Both the position numbers and the translations under genes were made by a program. Positions 45,807 to 54,249 of a stretch of DNA of 64,000 nt are shown here, piece by piece (the first letter of the stretch is position 1; every line of letters starts with the position of its first letter). The notes below the pieces were generated by a model. That model saw nothing but the letters and a program-made list of their open reading frames with translations, was not told the DNA's origin and ran no database searches. Location of the stretch: the NCBI RefSeq assembly GCF_001542815.1, contig NZ_CP006992.1, positions 2,733,501-2,797,500 on the forward strand. Reading direction: 5' to 3'. Source of the stretch: Methylobacterium sp. AMS5. Lineage in GTDB: Bacteria; Pseudomonadota; Alphaproteobacteria; Rhizobiales; Beijerinckiaceae.

Positions 45807-45821
45807 TTAATGCAGCGTTAA
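45807..45821. promoter_or_regulatory. Candidate CtrA binding site
   Basis: TTAA-N7-TTAA with exact spacing (TTAA TGCAGCG TTAA), the core of the alphaproteobacterial cell-cycle regulator CtrA site. It lies 118 bases upstream of the lytic transglycosylase start, in the divergent region before the inositol phosphate synthase gene. Such a motif can occur by chance, but rarely in GC-rich DNA. Confidence 0.45.
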
Positions 45822-46004
45822 GCCATTGTGTTTACGATATTTTAACCAAAAGATGCGGTCCCGGCGCAATCCGGCCTGCGGCAAAGATGGCAGGGTCGGC
45901 GCCGGAACGCACCGGGTTGGTCACAGTTGTCATGGGCCGCGCGGCCTCCCGTTAGGGTTCATCCCAAGGCGTCAGCGCCACCACAACAGAAAGATCGAGT
46001 TCCC

Positions 46005-47198
46005 ATGGGCATTCAGACCGGTCGACGCGTCGGAGTGGCGTTCGTTGGCATGGGCGGTGCAGTCGCGACGACAGCCATCGCCGGCATCGAAACCATCAAA
46101 TCGGGTTCGAACCGTCTGGATGGCCTTCCGCTCGCAGGTGTGTCCGTCGCCGGGATGGCCGATTACAAGGATCTCGTCTTCGGCGGCTGGGATCTGAACG
46201 GCGACGACCTCGCTTCTGCCGCCACCGGCCACGGTGTGTTGACCCGCGAGGATATCGAGAGCGGCGCCCAGGCACTCAAGGGCATCACGCCCTGGCCGGC
46301 GGTCGGTTCGGCCAAGTTCTGCAAGAACATCGACGGCGGCAACCGCATCGTCGCCAAGGACCATCGTGAGACCGTCTCGGTCATCGCCAACGACCTCAAC
46401 CGCTTCCGCAAGGAAAGCAACCTCGACGATGTGGTGGTGATCAACCTCGCCTCGACCGAGCGCTGGCCCGATCTTTCCGTCCCGGTTCTCAACTCGGCCG
46501 AAGCCTTCGAGAAGGGGCTCGATTCGAGCGACGAATCGATCTCGCCGGCGATGCTCTATGCCTATGCGGCGATCAAGAGCGGCGTTCCCTACGCGAACTT
46601 CACGCCCTCCATCGCCGCTGACGTGCCGGCCCTGATGGAACTCGCCCGCGAGCTGAATGTCCCGGTCGCCGGCAAGGACGGCAAGACCGGCCAGACCATG
46701 ATGAAGACGGTGCTGGCGCCGGCCCTGAAGGCCCGCCAGCTTCACGTCGATGGCTGGTTCTCGACCAACATCCTCGGCAACCGCGACGGCTTGGCCCTCA
46801 ACGATCCGAACTCGCTGCAATCGAAGCTCAACACCAAGGGCACGGTGCTCGACTCGATCCTCGGCTACCCGGTCGAGGATCACCTCGTGCACATTCACTA
46901 TTACCGCCCGCGCGGCGACGACAAGGAAGCCTGGGACAACATCGACGTCACCGGCTTCATGGGCCAGCGCATGCAGATCAAGGTCAACTTCCTCTGCAAG
47001 GACTCGATCCTGGCCGCACCGCTGGTGATCGAAATCGCCCGCGTGCTGGATCTCGCCAAGTCCCGCGGTGACGGCGGCGTGCAGGAGCAGCTCTCGACCT
47101 TCTTCAAGGCGCCGATGGTGAAGAACGGCCACGGTCCGGAGCACGATTTCGGCAAGCAGCAGCGCATGCTGTTCGACTGGCTCGGCGCGCAGCAGTAA
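46005..47198 (+). CDS. ino1: Inositol-3-phosphate synthase
   Basis: Converts glucose 6-phosphate to inositol 3-phosphate with bound NAD. The 397-residue protein begins with the NAD-binding motif GVAFVGMGGAVATTAIAG and has the family block GKDGKTGQTMMKTVLAPALK, with the substrate lysines, and DGWFSTNILGNRDGLALND. The size and sequence are of the prokaryotic type. Inositol phosphate synthase is uncommon in this order outside of special pathways, and here it leads a dense operon-like series of biosynthetic genes. That suggests it feeds the neighbouring cluster rather than phosphatidylinositol. The upstream gap of 315 bases holds its promoter and a CtrA-like site. Confidence 0.93.
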   Translation: MGIQTGRRVGVAFVGMGGAVATTAIAGIETIKSGSNRLDGLPLAGVSVAGMADYKDLVFGGWDLNGDDLASAATGHGVLTREDIESGAQALKGITPWPAVGSAKFCKNIDGGNRIVAKDHRETVSVIANDLNRFRKESNLDDVVVINLASTERWPDLSVPVLNSAEAFEKGLDSSDESISPAMLYAYAAIKSGVPYANFTPSIAADVPALMELARELNVPVAGKDGKTGQTMMKTVLAPALKARQLHVDGWFSTNILGNRDGLALNDPNSLQSKLNTKGTVLDSILGYPVEDHLVHIHYYRPRGDDKEAWDNIDVTGFMGQRMQIKVNFLCKDSILAAPLVIEIARVLDLAKSRGDGGVQEQLSTFFKAPMVKNGHGPEHDFGKQQRMLFDWLGAQQ

Positions 47199-47210
47199 GG
47201 CTCCGAGCGC

Positions 47211-48131
47211 GTGACGCGTTTTTCGGAAACCGGACCGGCAGCCCCCGTCGCCGTGCGGGAGCTGCTGGTCGAACTCGGCGATCTCAAGCGCGTCCGCTCG
47301 GCGGGACGTTCGGGCTCGATCGCCGAGCGTCTCTTCGCTCAAGGGTGGTCGGCGCTCACCGGCGGCGCCCCGCCGGAGACCATCGCCCTCGACATCACGG
47401 CCAAGGCGCTGGCCGCCGCGCGGCTCTGCGACCTTGATGCCGCGTTCCTCGCGACCGCCGGGCTCGATGAGGCGCAGGCCTCCGCCGTGCTGGTCGCGGG
47501 GCTCGATGCGGTTTCGGAATCGGTCGATGCCGGGTTGCGGGATCGGCTGCGGGCCTGCCTGCGCGAGCCCGCCGCTCTGTCGGCCGGTCCCGTGCCTGGC
47601 TTCGTCGGCGCCCTGGCGCAGCAGCCACGCGCGGGGGTGACCTGCCCCGGCAAGCCGCGCATCCTGCTCGAACCGCCCGAGAACCACGCCGAGCATTGCC
47701 TCGTCGTGGCGGTCTACGGTGTGCTGCTCAGCCCATTCTACCGGGCCGATCCGACAACCGTGTTCCTGGCGGCGATGGCACATCACTTCCACAATGCGGC
47801 AATGCCCGATGCCGGCTTCACCGGCGAGATGCTGCTCGGCGACCATCTCTGGCCGATCGTCGGGCGTTGCTCCGAATGGGCCTTGGAGGAACTTGAGCCG
47901 CCGCTGCGGGAGACGGTTCGCGCCGCTCGCCTCGTCCTCGCGGATGATGCCACGGCTGAGGGCCGCGCCTTCCACGCCGCCGATTCCATCGACCGGGTTC
48001 TGCAGATCGCCCAGCACCTCCGGGCCGCCTCGCTGACGATGGATACGGTGCTGGGTGAAATGGAACTGGTCCATGCCGGGCCGGTCAAGGCTTTCCAGGA
48101 TCGCGTTCTGACCGATATGCGCATCCCGTGA
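47211..48131 (+). CDS. HD-like or EboA-like helical protein of the inositol cluster
   Basis: A 306-residue, mostly helical protein starting with GTG 12 bases after the inositol phosphate synthase gene. The first 160 residues have no recognised motif. The second half has NHAEHCLVVAVYGVLL, LAAMAHHFHNAAMP and AADSIDRVLQIAQHL, in the order of an HD phosphohydrolase. The classic His-Asp pair is replaced by His-His (AHHFHN), so metal binding may be altered. It is possibly related to EboA-type proteins of ebo metabolite clusters. By position it could remove the phosphate from an inositol phosphate intermediate, a guess. Confidence 0.65.
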   Translation: MTRFSETGPAAPVAVRELLVELGDLKRVRSAGRSGSIAERLFAQGWSALTGGAPPETIALDITAKALAAARLCDLDAAFLATAGLDEAQASAVLVAGLDAVSESVDAGLRDRLRACLREPAALSAGPVPGFVGALAQQPRAGVTCPGKPRILLEPPENHAEHCLVVAVYGVLLSPFYRADPTTVFLAAMAHHFHNAAMPDAGFTGEMLLGDHLWPIVGRCSEWALEELEPPLRETVRAARLVLADDATAEGRAFHAADSIDRVLQIAQHLRAASLTMDTVLGEMELVHAGPVKAFQDRVLTDMRIP

Positions 48132-48162
48132 CGTCCCGCGCTGTCCGGCAGAATCCAGGCTC

Positions 48163-49344
48163 ATGATCCCCTTCGATCTCCTTTCGCCGGAGACCGGCCA
48201 CAGGCTCAAGGCCGACGGCGCGCATGCCCTGCGCGACGCCGAAACCGGAGCCCGCTGGCCCGTCATCGACGGCATTCCCTATCTTCGCACCGGCCGCGGC
48301 AGTCTCGTCGCGGCCGCCCTCGATCATCTCGACACCGATCGGCGGGAGGACGCTCTCGTCCTCCTGCTGGCCGATCAGGACGATTGGTGGACCGGTCCGC
48401 CGGCCGACCCGGAGGCGTTGCGCCGGCTGGTGCGGGAGCGCGCGAGCGCCACCCTGCGACAGGCGGTGGATTGGCTCGGCTGGGGCCGTGTCGGCGACTA
48501 TTTCGTCAACCGCTGGACCGACCCGACCTTCCTGGCGGGCCTGAGCCTGTTGGAGGCGCACTGGAACGATCCGGTCTGCGCGTTCGAGCTTGCCTGCGGC
48601 ATCGGCCACTACCTGCGCGAACTGAAGCGCCGCGGCGTGAAGGTCGCAGGTGCGGACGTGGTCTTCGCCAAGCTCTGGGTCGCCCGGCACTGGGTGGTCG
48701 GCGAGAAGGCGCAGCTCGTCTGTTTCGACGCGTCCTCGCCGCATTGGCCGATCCCCGAGGCGCCGGTCGACCTCGTGATCTGCAACGACGCCTTCTACTT
48801 CCTCGACGACAAGCCGGGCATCCTGTCCTGCCTGCGGCAGACAGCCGGGGAGGAGGGCTGGCTTGCCCTCAGCCACATCCACAACAGCGGGCGGCCTGGC
48901 TTCTCGGCCGGCAAGGCGATCTCGGCGACCGAAATCGAGGAGCTGTTCCCGGACGGGCTCGTCTATGACGACGCCGAACTGACCCGCGCCCTGGTCGAGG
49001 CCCGCGCACCGCAGCCCCGCGAGCCGCGCGACCTTCGGAGCTGCGAAGCGTTCTCGGTCGTGGCCGGGCCCGGAATGCGTCCGGCGCCCCGGGCAATCGT
49101 CGACGGCATCACGCTGCCGCCGGCGGACGCGGCGCTTCACCTGAATCCGCTCTACGTGCCCGACGAGGGCGGCTTCGCCATTCGCTGGCCGTCGGAGCGC
49201 TACGAGGCCGAGTACGCCTCACAGGCGACCTATCCGCTGCATTCGGACGGCCCGGAGGCCATCGACTGGAACGGCAAGCCCAACACTTCGGACGCGGCGC
49301 GGGTACGCCGCCGCGAATACGTCGATCTGCCGGAGCGCTGGTGA
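48163..49344 (+). CDS. SAM-dependent methyltransferase with a Trm112-like N-terminus
   Basis: A 393-residue protein. The first 50 residues (FDLLSPETGHRLKADGAHAL, WPVIDGIPYLR) resemble a Trm112-type small domain without zinc cysteines. The class I methyltransferase fold follows: FELACGIGHYLRELKRRGVK around residue 145 is the SAM-binding G-x-G loop, and DLVICNDAFYFLDDKPGIL is motif IV. The C-terminal 120 residues are an extra domain. It overlaps the following oxidoreductase by one base. A small-molecule O- or N-methylation role in the cluster is likely, the substrate unknown. Confidence 0.85.
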   Translation: MIPFDLLSPETGHRLKADGAHALRDAETGARWPVIDGIPYLRTGRGSLVAAALDHLDTDRREDALVLLLADQDDWWTGPPADPEALRRLVRERASATLRQAVDWLGWGRVGDYFVNRWTDPTFLAGLSLLEAHWNDPVCAFELACGIGHYLRELKRRGVKVAGADVVFAKLWVARHWVVGEKAQLVCFDASSPHWPIPEAPVDLVICNDAFYFLDDKPGILSCLRQTAGEEGWLALSHIHNSGRPGFSAGKAISATEIEELFPDGLVYDDAELTRALVEARAPQPREPRDLRSCEAFSVVAGPGMRPAPRAIVDGITLPPADAALHLNPLYVPDEGGFAIRWPSERYEAEYASQATYPLHSDGPEAIDWNGKPNTSDAARVRRREYVDLPERW

Positions 49345-50372
49345 TGGTGGGAAGCGTCGGCTGGGGCATCGTCGGCTATGGCTGGGTCGCCCGTGACTAC
49401 ATGGCGCCCGGCATCCGCGCCGCGGGTCATCGCCTGATCGCCGTGGCCGATCCCGGCGCGGCGTCGCGCGCGGCAGCGGAAGCCGAGGGTGCGCGGGCGC
49501 ATGCCGACCTCGCCGGATTGATCGCCGAACCCGAGGTCGAGGCGGTCTATGTCGCCACGCCGAACCATCTTCATCGCGGCGCCGTCGAAGCGCTCTGTGC
49601 CGCCGGCAAGGCGGTTCTGTGCGAGAAGCCGATGGCCGCCGCCCTCGCCGATGCCGAGGCGATGGCGGCGGCGGTGCGCAGGTCCGGCGCCTTCTACGGC
49701 ACCGCCTTCGACCAGCGCCATCATCCCGGCCACCGCGCCATGCGCGACCTCATCCGCGCGGGACGGCTCGGCACGGTGACGGCGATCCGCATCGTCTATG
49801 CCTGCTGGCTCGACCGGGCCTGGGCATCGTTCCGGGGCCAGGACAATTGGCGCATCGATCCGGCCCAGGCGGGCGGCGGCGCGCTCATCGACCTCGCGCC
49901 CCACGGGATCGACCTCGTGGATTTCCTGCTCGGCGAGCCGATCGCCGAGATCGCGGCCATGACCCAGGCCCGCGCGCAGGACTACGCCGTCGATGACGGC
50001 GCCCTGCTGATCGGCCGAACCGGCTCGGGCGCGCTCGCCCAGCTCAACGTCGCCTACAACTGCCCCGACGCCCTGCCGCGCCGACGGCTGGAGGTGGTCG
50101 GCACAAGCGGGATGCTGACCGCGACCGACACGATGGGCCAGACCGCAGGCGGCAGCGTCACCTTCACGAACGGTGCGGATGGCCGGGTCGAAGACATCGC
50201 CTTCGACAAGACGGCCTCGCCCTTCCTCGAACAGGTGCGCGCCTTCGGCCGCGCCCTGCGCGAACGGGACGAGCGCGCCGCCTGGGACGCCGAGCGCGAC
50301 CTGCACACCATGCGCCTGATCGCCCGCGCCTACGCGGCGGCGGGCAAACCGGCGGGCCGCGACGCGGCCTGA
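49344..50372 (+). CDS. Gfo/Idh/MocA family oxidoreductase
   Basis: A 342-residue NAD(P)-dependent dehydrogenase. The N-terminal Rossmann motif is WGIVGYGWVARDYMAPGI; VYVATPNHLHRGAVEALCAA and the CEKPMAAALADAE block with the catalytic lysine follow. The C-terminal half is the substrate-binding sheet (GGGALIDLAPHGIDLVDFLLG with the conserved histidine). The family includes inositol 2-dehydrogenases, so oxidation of an inositol or sugar in this cluster is a natural hypothesis. It begins at the ATG overlapping the methyltransferase stop. Confidence 0.9.
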   Translation: MVGSVGWGIVGYGWVARDYMAPGIRAAGHRLIAVADPGAASRAAAEAEGARAHADLAGLIAEPEVEAVYVATPNHLHRGAVEALCAAGKAVLCEKPMAAALADAEAMAAAVRRSGAFYGTAFDQRHHPGHRAMRDLIRAGRLGTVTAIRIVYACWLDRAWASFRGQDNWRIDPAQAGGGALIDLAPHGIDLVDFLLGEPIAEIAAMTQARAQDYAVDDGALLIGRTGSGALAQLNVAYNCPDALPRRRLEVVGTSGMLTATDTMGQTAGGSVTFTNGADGRVEDIAFDKTASPFLEQVRAFGRALRERDERAAWDAERDLHTMRLIARAYAAAGKPAGRDAA

Positions 50373-50413
50373 CGACGATTGTTAGGAGCAGACCGTACGA
50401 TCCCAACCCTCGC

Positions 50414-50458
50414 CCTCATCCCGAGGTGCGCAGCGAAGCGCGGCATCTCAGGATGAGG
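50414..50458. repeat. Dispersed repeat hairpin (CCTCA-CC-GAGGTGCG family)
   Basis: CCTCATCC pairs with GGATGAGG and the inner GAGGTGCG-AGCGAAGC sequence matches the right arm of the 39961-40003 element. It sits in the only sizeable gap of the inositol cluster, between the oxidoreductase and the YcaO gene. Confidence 0.7.
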
Positions 50459-50504
50459 TTCAGGGTTGGAGACGGGACGGTCAGCCGCTGCTGATGGAAC
50501 GGAC

Positions 50505-52124
50505 ATGACTGCGACCGACGCCCTCGACCGGGACGACCGCGCCCACCACCCGAATCTCGCGGCGCCGCGCCCCTATCGTCGTGGCGCCCCGCGCCGAACC
50601 GAGGGGCTGCCCGCGCGGCTGCCCGATGTCGTGAAGGCCTATCTCGACGTTCTGCCGGAGGGCCGGGTCGTCGGCTTCAATCTGGCGGGGCTCGACCGCA
50701 CCGGCATCCCGGTCTGGTTCGTCGCGCTCTTTCTCGATGACCCGTTCTATGTCGGCGCCATGCCCTCCGGCATCGGTTACGGCGCCACCGACGACGAGGC
50801 CCTGATCGGCGCGGTGGCCGAGATCGCCGAAAACCTGATGCCATCCGTTGCCTTGCTGCCGCGCAAGGGCGACAACCAAGCGGCCGTCTCCTACGCCGAC
50901 CTCTCACGCGTCTACGGCGCATCCTCCGTCGCCGACCCGCTGACGCTGTGTCTGCCCGCTGGCTCGTCCGTCGGCCGCGATACCCCGCTCGACTGGACCA
51001 AGGCGGTCCGCGCCCGCACCGGCGAGTCGGTGTGGATGCCGCTCGATATCGCCGCGACCGATTACTTCGAGTTGCGCGAGGGCTATCAGCCCTTCACCAA
51101 CCTCATCACCAACGGTCTCGGTGCCGGACCGGACGTGGCGTTTGCGTTGGGTCACGGCCTGCTCGAACTGCTCCAGCGCGACGGCAACGGCCTGCTGTTC
51201 CGGGCCCTCGACCAGGGCGTGATGCTCGACCTCGACGGGATCGGCCCCGAGACGCGCGGCATGCTCGATAGGCTGGAGAGCCTCGGCATCCGCGCGCTGC
51301 CGAAATTCGCCACCGACCAGTTCGGGCTCACCAACCTCTACGTCGTCGGCTACGATGTGGACCCGGCCCGGACGCCCGCGCCGATCGCGCTCTCGGCCTG
51401 CGGCGAGGCCTGCGATCCCGACCGCGAGCGGGCTTTGCGCAAGGCGCTCCTCGAATTCCAGGCGGCGCGCGTCCGGAAGACCTTCGGCCACGGGCCGCTG
51501 GCGCTCGCCGACACGGTGGCTCCGCCCGGCTATGTCGAATCCTTCATCCAGAAGGCGTTGCCGAGCCTCGATCTGGAGGAGAGCCGCGCGCTTCAGGCCA
51601 TGCTCGCATGGCTCGACCTCTCTTCGGCCGAGCTGCGTCAGGTTTTGAGCAACACGGTCTATTCCGAGCGCAGCACCAAGGCGTTTTCCGACCTGCCGAC
51701 GACACCGGCCCCGGATGGTCACGCCCGCGGAAAGATCGCTCGCGACCGCCTGGAGGAGGCGGGCTTCGATGTGCTCTACGTCGATTGCACGCCGCCCGGC
51801 GGCGGGATCGGCGTGGTCAAGGCGATCGTGCCGGGGCTCGAAGTCGAGACGATGAGCTACTACCGGATCGGCGAGCGCAACGCGCGGAAGCTGATCGAGC
51901 GCGATCACCCTCTGATCCGCTTCGGCACACCGACCGACACGCTGCTGCCCGTCCGCCTGACGCCGGAGGCGATCGAGCGCCTCGGCGGCCAGCCGCTCTT
52001 CGACACGGCTTTGGCCGAGCAGATCGTCGGCTCGCATTATCCGCTCTACCGCGAGCCGGAATCGCACCACGCGCCGTTCCGCTACGAGCGCCAGGGCCGC
52101 CGGGCCGTGCGGAGGCCTGCATGA
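50505..52124 (+). CDS. YcaO-family ATP-dependent enzyme
   Basis: A 539-residue protein with the YcaO fold. YcaO enzymes use ATP to activate amide backbones, making azolines, thioamides or amidines. The ATP/Mg glutamates are seen in GAVAEIAENLM (E106, E109, where the usual arginine of SxxxExxER is Asn) and GLLELLQRDG (E221, R225). ACGEACDPDRERALRKALLE and the C-terminal GGGIGVVKAIVPGLEVE are typical. The C-terminus lacks the PxPxP tail of azoline-forming members. No TfuA partner or short precursor peptide is near, so the substrate may be a small molecule. The ATG at 50505 was chosen; it overlaps the next gene by four bases. Confidence 0.88.
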   Translation: MTATDALDRDDRAHHPNLAAPRPYRRGAPRRTEGLPARLPDVVKAYLDVLPEGRVVGFNLAGLDRTGIPVWFVALFLDDPFYVGAMPSGIGYGATDDEALIGAVAEIAENLMPSVALLPRKGDNQAAVSYADLSRVYGASSVADPLTLCLPAGSSVGRDTPLDWTKAVRARTGESVWMPLDIAATDYFELREGYQPFTNLITNGLGAGPDVAFALGHGLLELLQRDGNGLLFRALDQGVMLDLDGIGPETRGMLDRLESLGIRALPKFATDQFGLTNLYVVGYDVDPARTPAPIALSACGEACDPDRERALRKALLEFQAARVRKTFGHGPLALADTVAPPGYVESFIQKALPSLDLEESRALQAMLAWLDLSSAELRQVLSNTVYSERSTKAFSDLPTTPAPDGHARGKIARDRLEEAGFDVLYVDCTPPGGGIGVVKAIVPGLEVETMSYYRIGERNARKLIERDHPLIRFGTPTDTLLPVRLTPEAIERLGGQPLFDTALAEQIVGSHYPLYREPESHHAPFRYERQGRRAVRRPA

Positions 52125-53014
52125 GCCTGCGCTTCGCCTACAACACCAACGGCACTGCCAACCACCGCATCGAGGATGCGATCCGCCTCATCAAGGATGC
52201 GGGCTACGACGGCGTCGCGCTCACCCTCGACATCCACCATCTCGACCCGTTCGCCGAGAATTGGGTGATCGAGGCCGATCGCATCGCCAGCATTCTGAAC
52301 CGGCTCGAACTCGGTTCGGTGATCGAGACCGGCGCCCGCTTCCTGCTCGACCCGACCGCCAAGCACGAGCCGACGCTCGTCACCGCCGACGCTTCGGGCC
52401 GGGCACGGCGCGTCGGTTTCCTCAAGCGGGCGATCGAGATCGGACGGATCCTGAACTCCGAGGCCGTCTCGTTCTGGGCCGGCGTGCCGAAGGCGGGCGT
52501 GGATCACGGCGAAGCGCGGGGATGGCTGATCGAGGGTCTGCGCGAGGTCTGCGACTTCGCCGCCGAGAAGGGCGTCGTCGCAGCCCTCGAACCCGAGCCC
52601 GGCATGCTGATCGAGACGCTCGACGACTTTGCCGCGATCGATCTGCCGGGCCTGTCGCTCGCCCTCGATACCGGTCACTGCCTCGTGACGGGGGAACGCG
52701 ATCCGGCCGCGGCCGTGCACGAATTCGCCCCACGCCTCGGCACCGTGGCGATCGAAGACATGAAGCGGGGCGAGCACATCCACCTGCCCTTCGGCGAGGG
52801 TGACATGGATGTCCCCGCCGTTCTGGACGCGCTCGACGCGATCGCGTTCGGGAAGCTGGTCTGCGTGGAGCTCTCGCGCGAGTCGCACCGGGCCGACGTG
52901 ATGGTCGGCCAATCCCTCGATTATCTCCGCACCTGCCGCCGTCCCGGTCCCGGACTTCCGATGCCGGACACCACACCGCGCGAAGCCGCGATGCCCGGGC
53001 TGCCCACGTCATGA
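52121..53014 (+). CDS. Sugar phosphate isomerase/epimerase (AP endonuclease family 2 TIM barrel)
   Basis: A 297-residue xylose-isomerase-like TIM barrel. SLRFAYNTNGTANHRIEDAI at the N-terminus, AGYDGVALTLDIHHLDPFAE, VVAALEPEPGMLIETLDDF and LSLALDTGHCLVTGE carry the metal-binding acidic and histidine residues. IEDMKRGEHIHLPFGEGDMD with EH-H is the final metal site. Relatives isomerise or epimerise sugars and inositol derivatives, e.g. inosose isomerase and EboE-type proteins. It is coupled to YcaO before (ATGA) and the glycosyltransferase after (ATGA). Confidence 0.9.
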   Translation: MSLRFAYNTNGTANHRIEDAIRLIKDAGYDGVALTLDIHHLDPFAENWVIEADRIASILNRLELGSVIETGARFLLDPTAKHEPTLVTADASGRARRVGFLKRAIEIGRILNSEAVSFWAGVPKAGVDHGEARGWLIEGLREVCDFAAEKGVVAALEPEPGMLIETLDDFAAIDLPGLSLALDTGHCLVTGERDPAAAVHEFAPRLGTVAIEDMKRGEHIHLPFGEGDMDVPAVLDALDAIAFGKLVCVELSRESHRADVMVGQSLDYLRTCRRPGPGLPMPDTTPREAAMPGLPTS

Positions 53015-54249
53015 GAATCTGTTTCGTCAGCCGCCGCTACTTTCCGGCGATCTCCGGCATGAGCGTCTACGCGCAGAATCTCCTGCGCGAGGTGGCGGGG
53101 GCCGGCCACGACGTGACGATGATCTCGCAATATCGCGGCGACGAATTCGGCACGCGCGTCTATGGCGGCGGTCCGCCGCCCGCCGTGCCCGGCGTCCACG
53201 TCATCGGCCTCGAACAGAATGGCGAGCAGGAGGGGGGCGATTTCGAGCGCGACATCGATACGATCGTCGCGACGATCTGCGCCGAGCACGCCAGGAAGCC
53301 GTTCGACGTTCTGCACGCGCAATACGGCTATCCGACCGGCTGGGCGGTGTTGCTCGCGGGCAAGCGGCTCGGCGTGCCGACAATCGTCTCGATCCAGGGC
53401 GGTGACGGCCACTGGGTCGGCTCCTGCTGCGAGACGCATCGCCGTGCGATGGTCGAGGTGCTGGCCCATGCCAACGCGCTGCTGATCGGCGGGCAATCCT
53501 TCCTTGCGGAAGTCTGCGACCGGCTCGGCTCGGATCCGGCCCGCTTCACCATCGTCCCCGGCGCCGTCGATACAGCCCGCTTCACCCCCGGACCACGCTT
53601 TCAGGCCGAGCGCGAGGACGAGGAGCCGGTGCGGCTGCTCTACCATGGCCGGGTCGACCGCCGGAAAGGCGTGCTCGACTTCCTCGACGCCCTGGAGCGG
53701 CTTTGGGAGGCCGGCGTGCCGTTCGATGCGACGATCTCTGGCATCGGACCGGATGTCGAGTCCGCCCGCGCGAAAGCGGACGCCATCGGTTTCACCTCGG
53801 CACAGGTCCGCTTCACCGGCTACGCCGACTACGACACGGTGCCGGACCTCTACCGCGAGGCCGACGTCTTCGTTTCGCCGACCTATGCGGAGGGATTCTC
53901 GAACACGATTCTGGAGGCGATGGCCGCTGGGCTCGCGGTGGTTTCGACCCACTCCGTCGGCGTCTCGGATTGCCTGCGGGACGAAGAGAACGGCCTGCTG
54001 GTGAATCCCGGCGATGTGCGGGCGCTCACCGCCGCCCTTCGGCGGGTTCTGGAAGACGACGATCTGCGCCAGCGTCTCGCCGAGGCCGGATTGGAGGAGT
54101 GCCGCCGGGTCTATTCCTGGACCGCCGTCGGCCGGCAGATCATGGACGTCTATGCGCAGGTCGCCGGGGAGCGTCCTCACACGGATGTCCCGGACACGCT
54201 GCCGATCGACGCCGAATGCCGCTTCCGCAAGGAGCCGCACCTGCTGTGA
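53011..54249 (+). CDS. GT4-family glycosyltransferase
   Basis: A 412-residue retaining glycosyltransferase of the GT-B fold. The first lobe starts MRICFVSRRYFPAISGMSVYAQ with the glycine-rich acceptor loop. The second lobe has VRLLYHGRVDRRKGVLDFLDAL and the donor-binding PTYAEGFSNTILEAMAAG with its E-x7-E motif. MshA of mycothiol synthesis belongs to this family and glycosylates inositol phosphate with GlcNAc. Having inositol phosphate synthase and a PIG-L deacetylase in the same cluster fits that role. The donor cannot be read from sequence. Confidence 0.92.
   Translation: MRICFVSRRYFPAISGMSVYAQNLLREVAGAGHDVTMISQYRGDEFGTRVYGGGPPPAVPGVHVIGLEQNGEQEGGDFERDIDTIVATICAEHARKPFDVLHAQYGYPTGWAVLLAGKRLGVPTIVSIQGGDGHWVGSCCETHRRAMVEVLAHANALLIGGQSFLAEVCDRLGSDPARFTIVPGAVDTARFTPGPRFQAEREDEEPVRLLYHGRVDRRKGVLDFLDALERLWEAGVPFDATISGIGPDVESARAKADAIGFTSAQVRFTGYADYDTVPDLYREADVFVSPTYAEGFSNTILEAMAAGLAVVSTHSVGVSDCLRDEENGLLVNPGDVRALTAALRRVLEDDDLRQRLAEAGLEECRRVYSWTAVGRQIMDVYAQVAGERPHTDVPDTLPIDAECRFRKEPHLL

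Noticed and set aside
47211..53014. A complete ebo (EboA-F) metabolite-export cluster
   Set aside because: An EboA-like and an EboE-like protein are possible, but no UbiA prenyltransferase, TatD or dehydroquinate-synthase-like gene is present.
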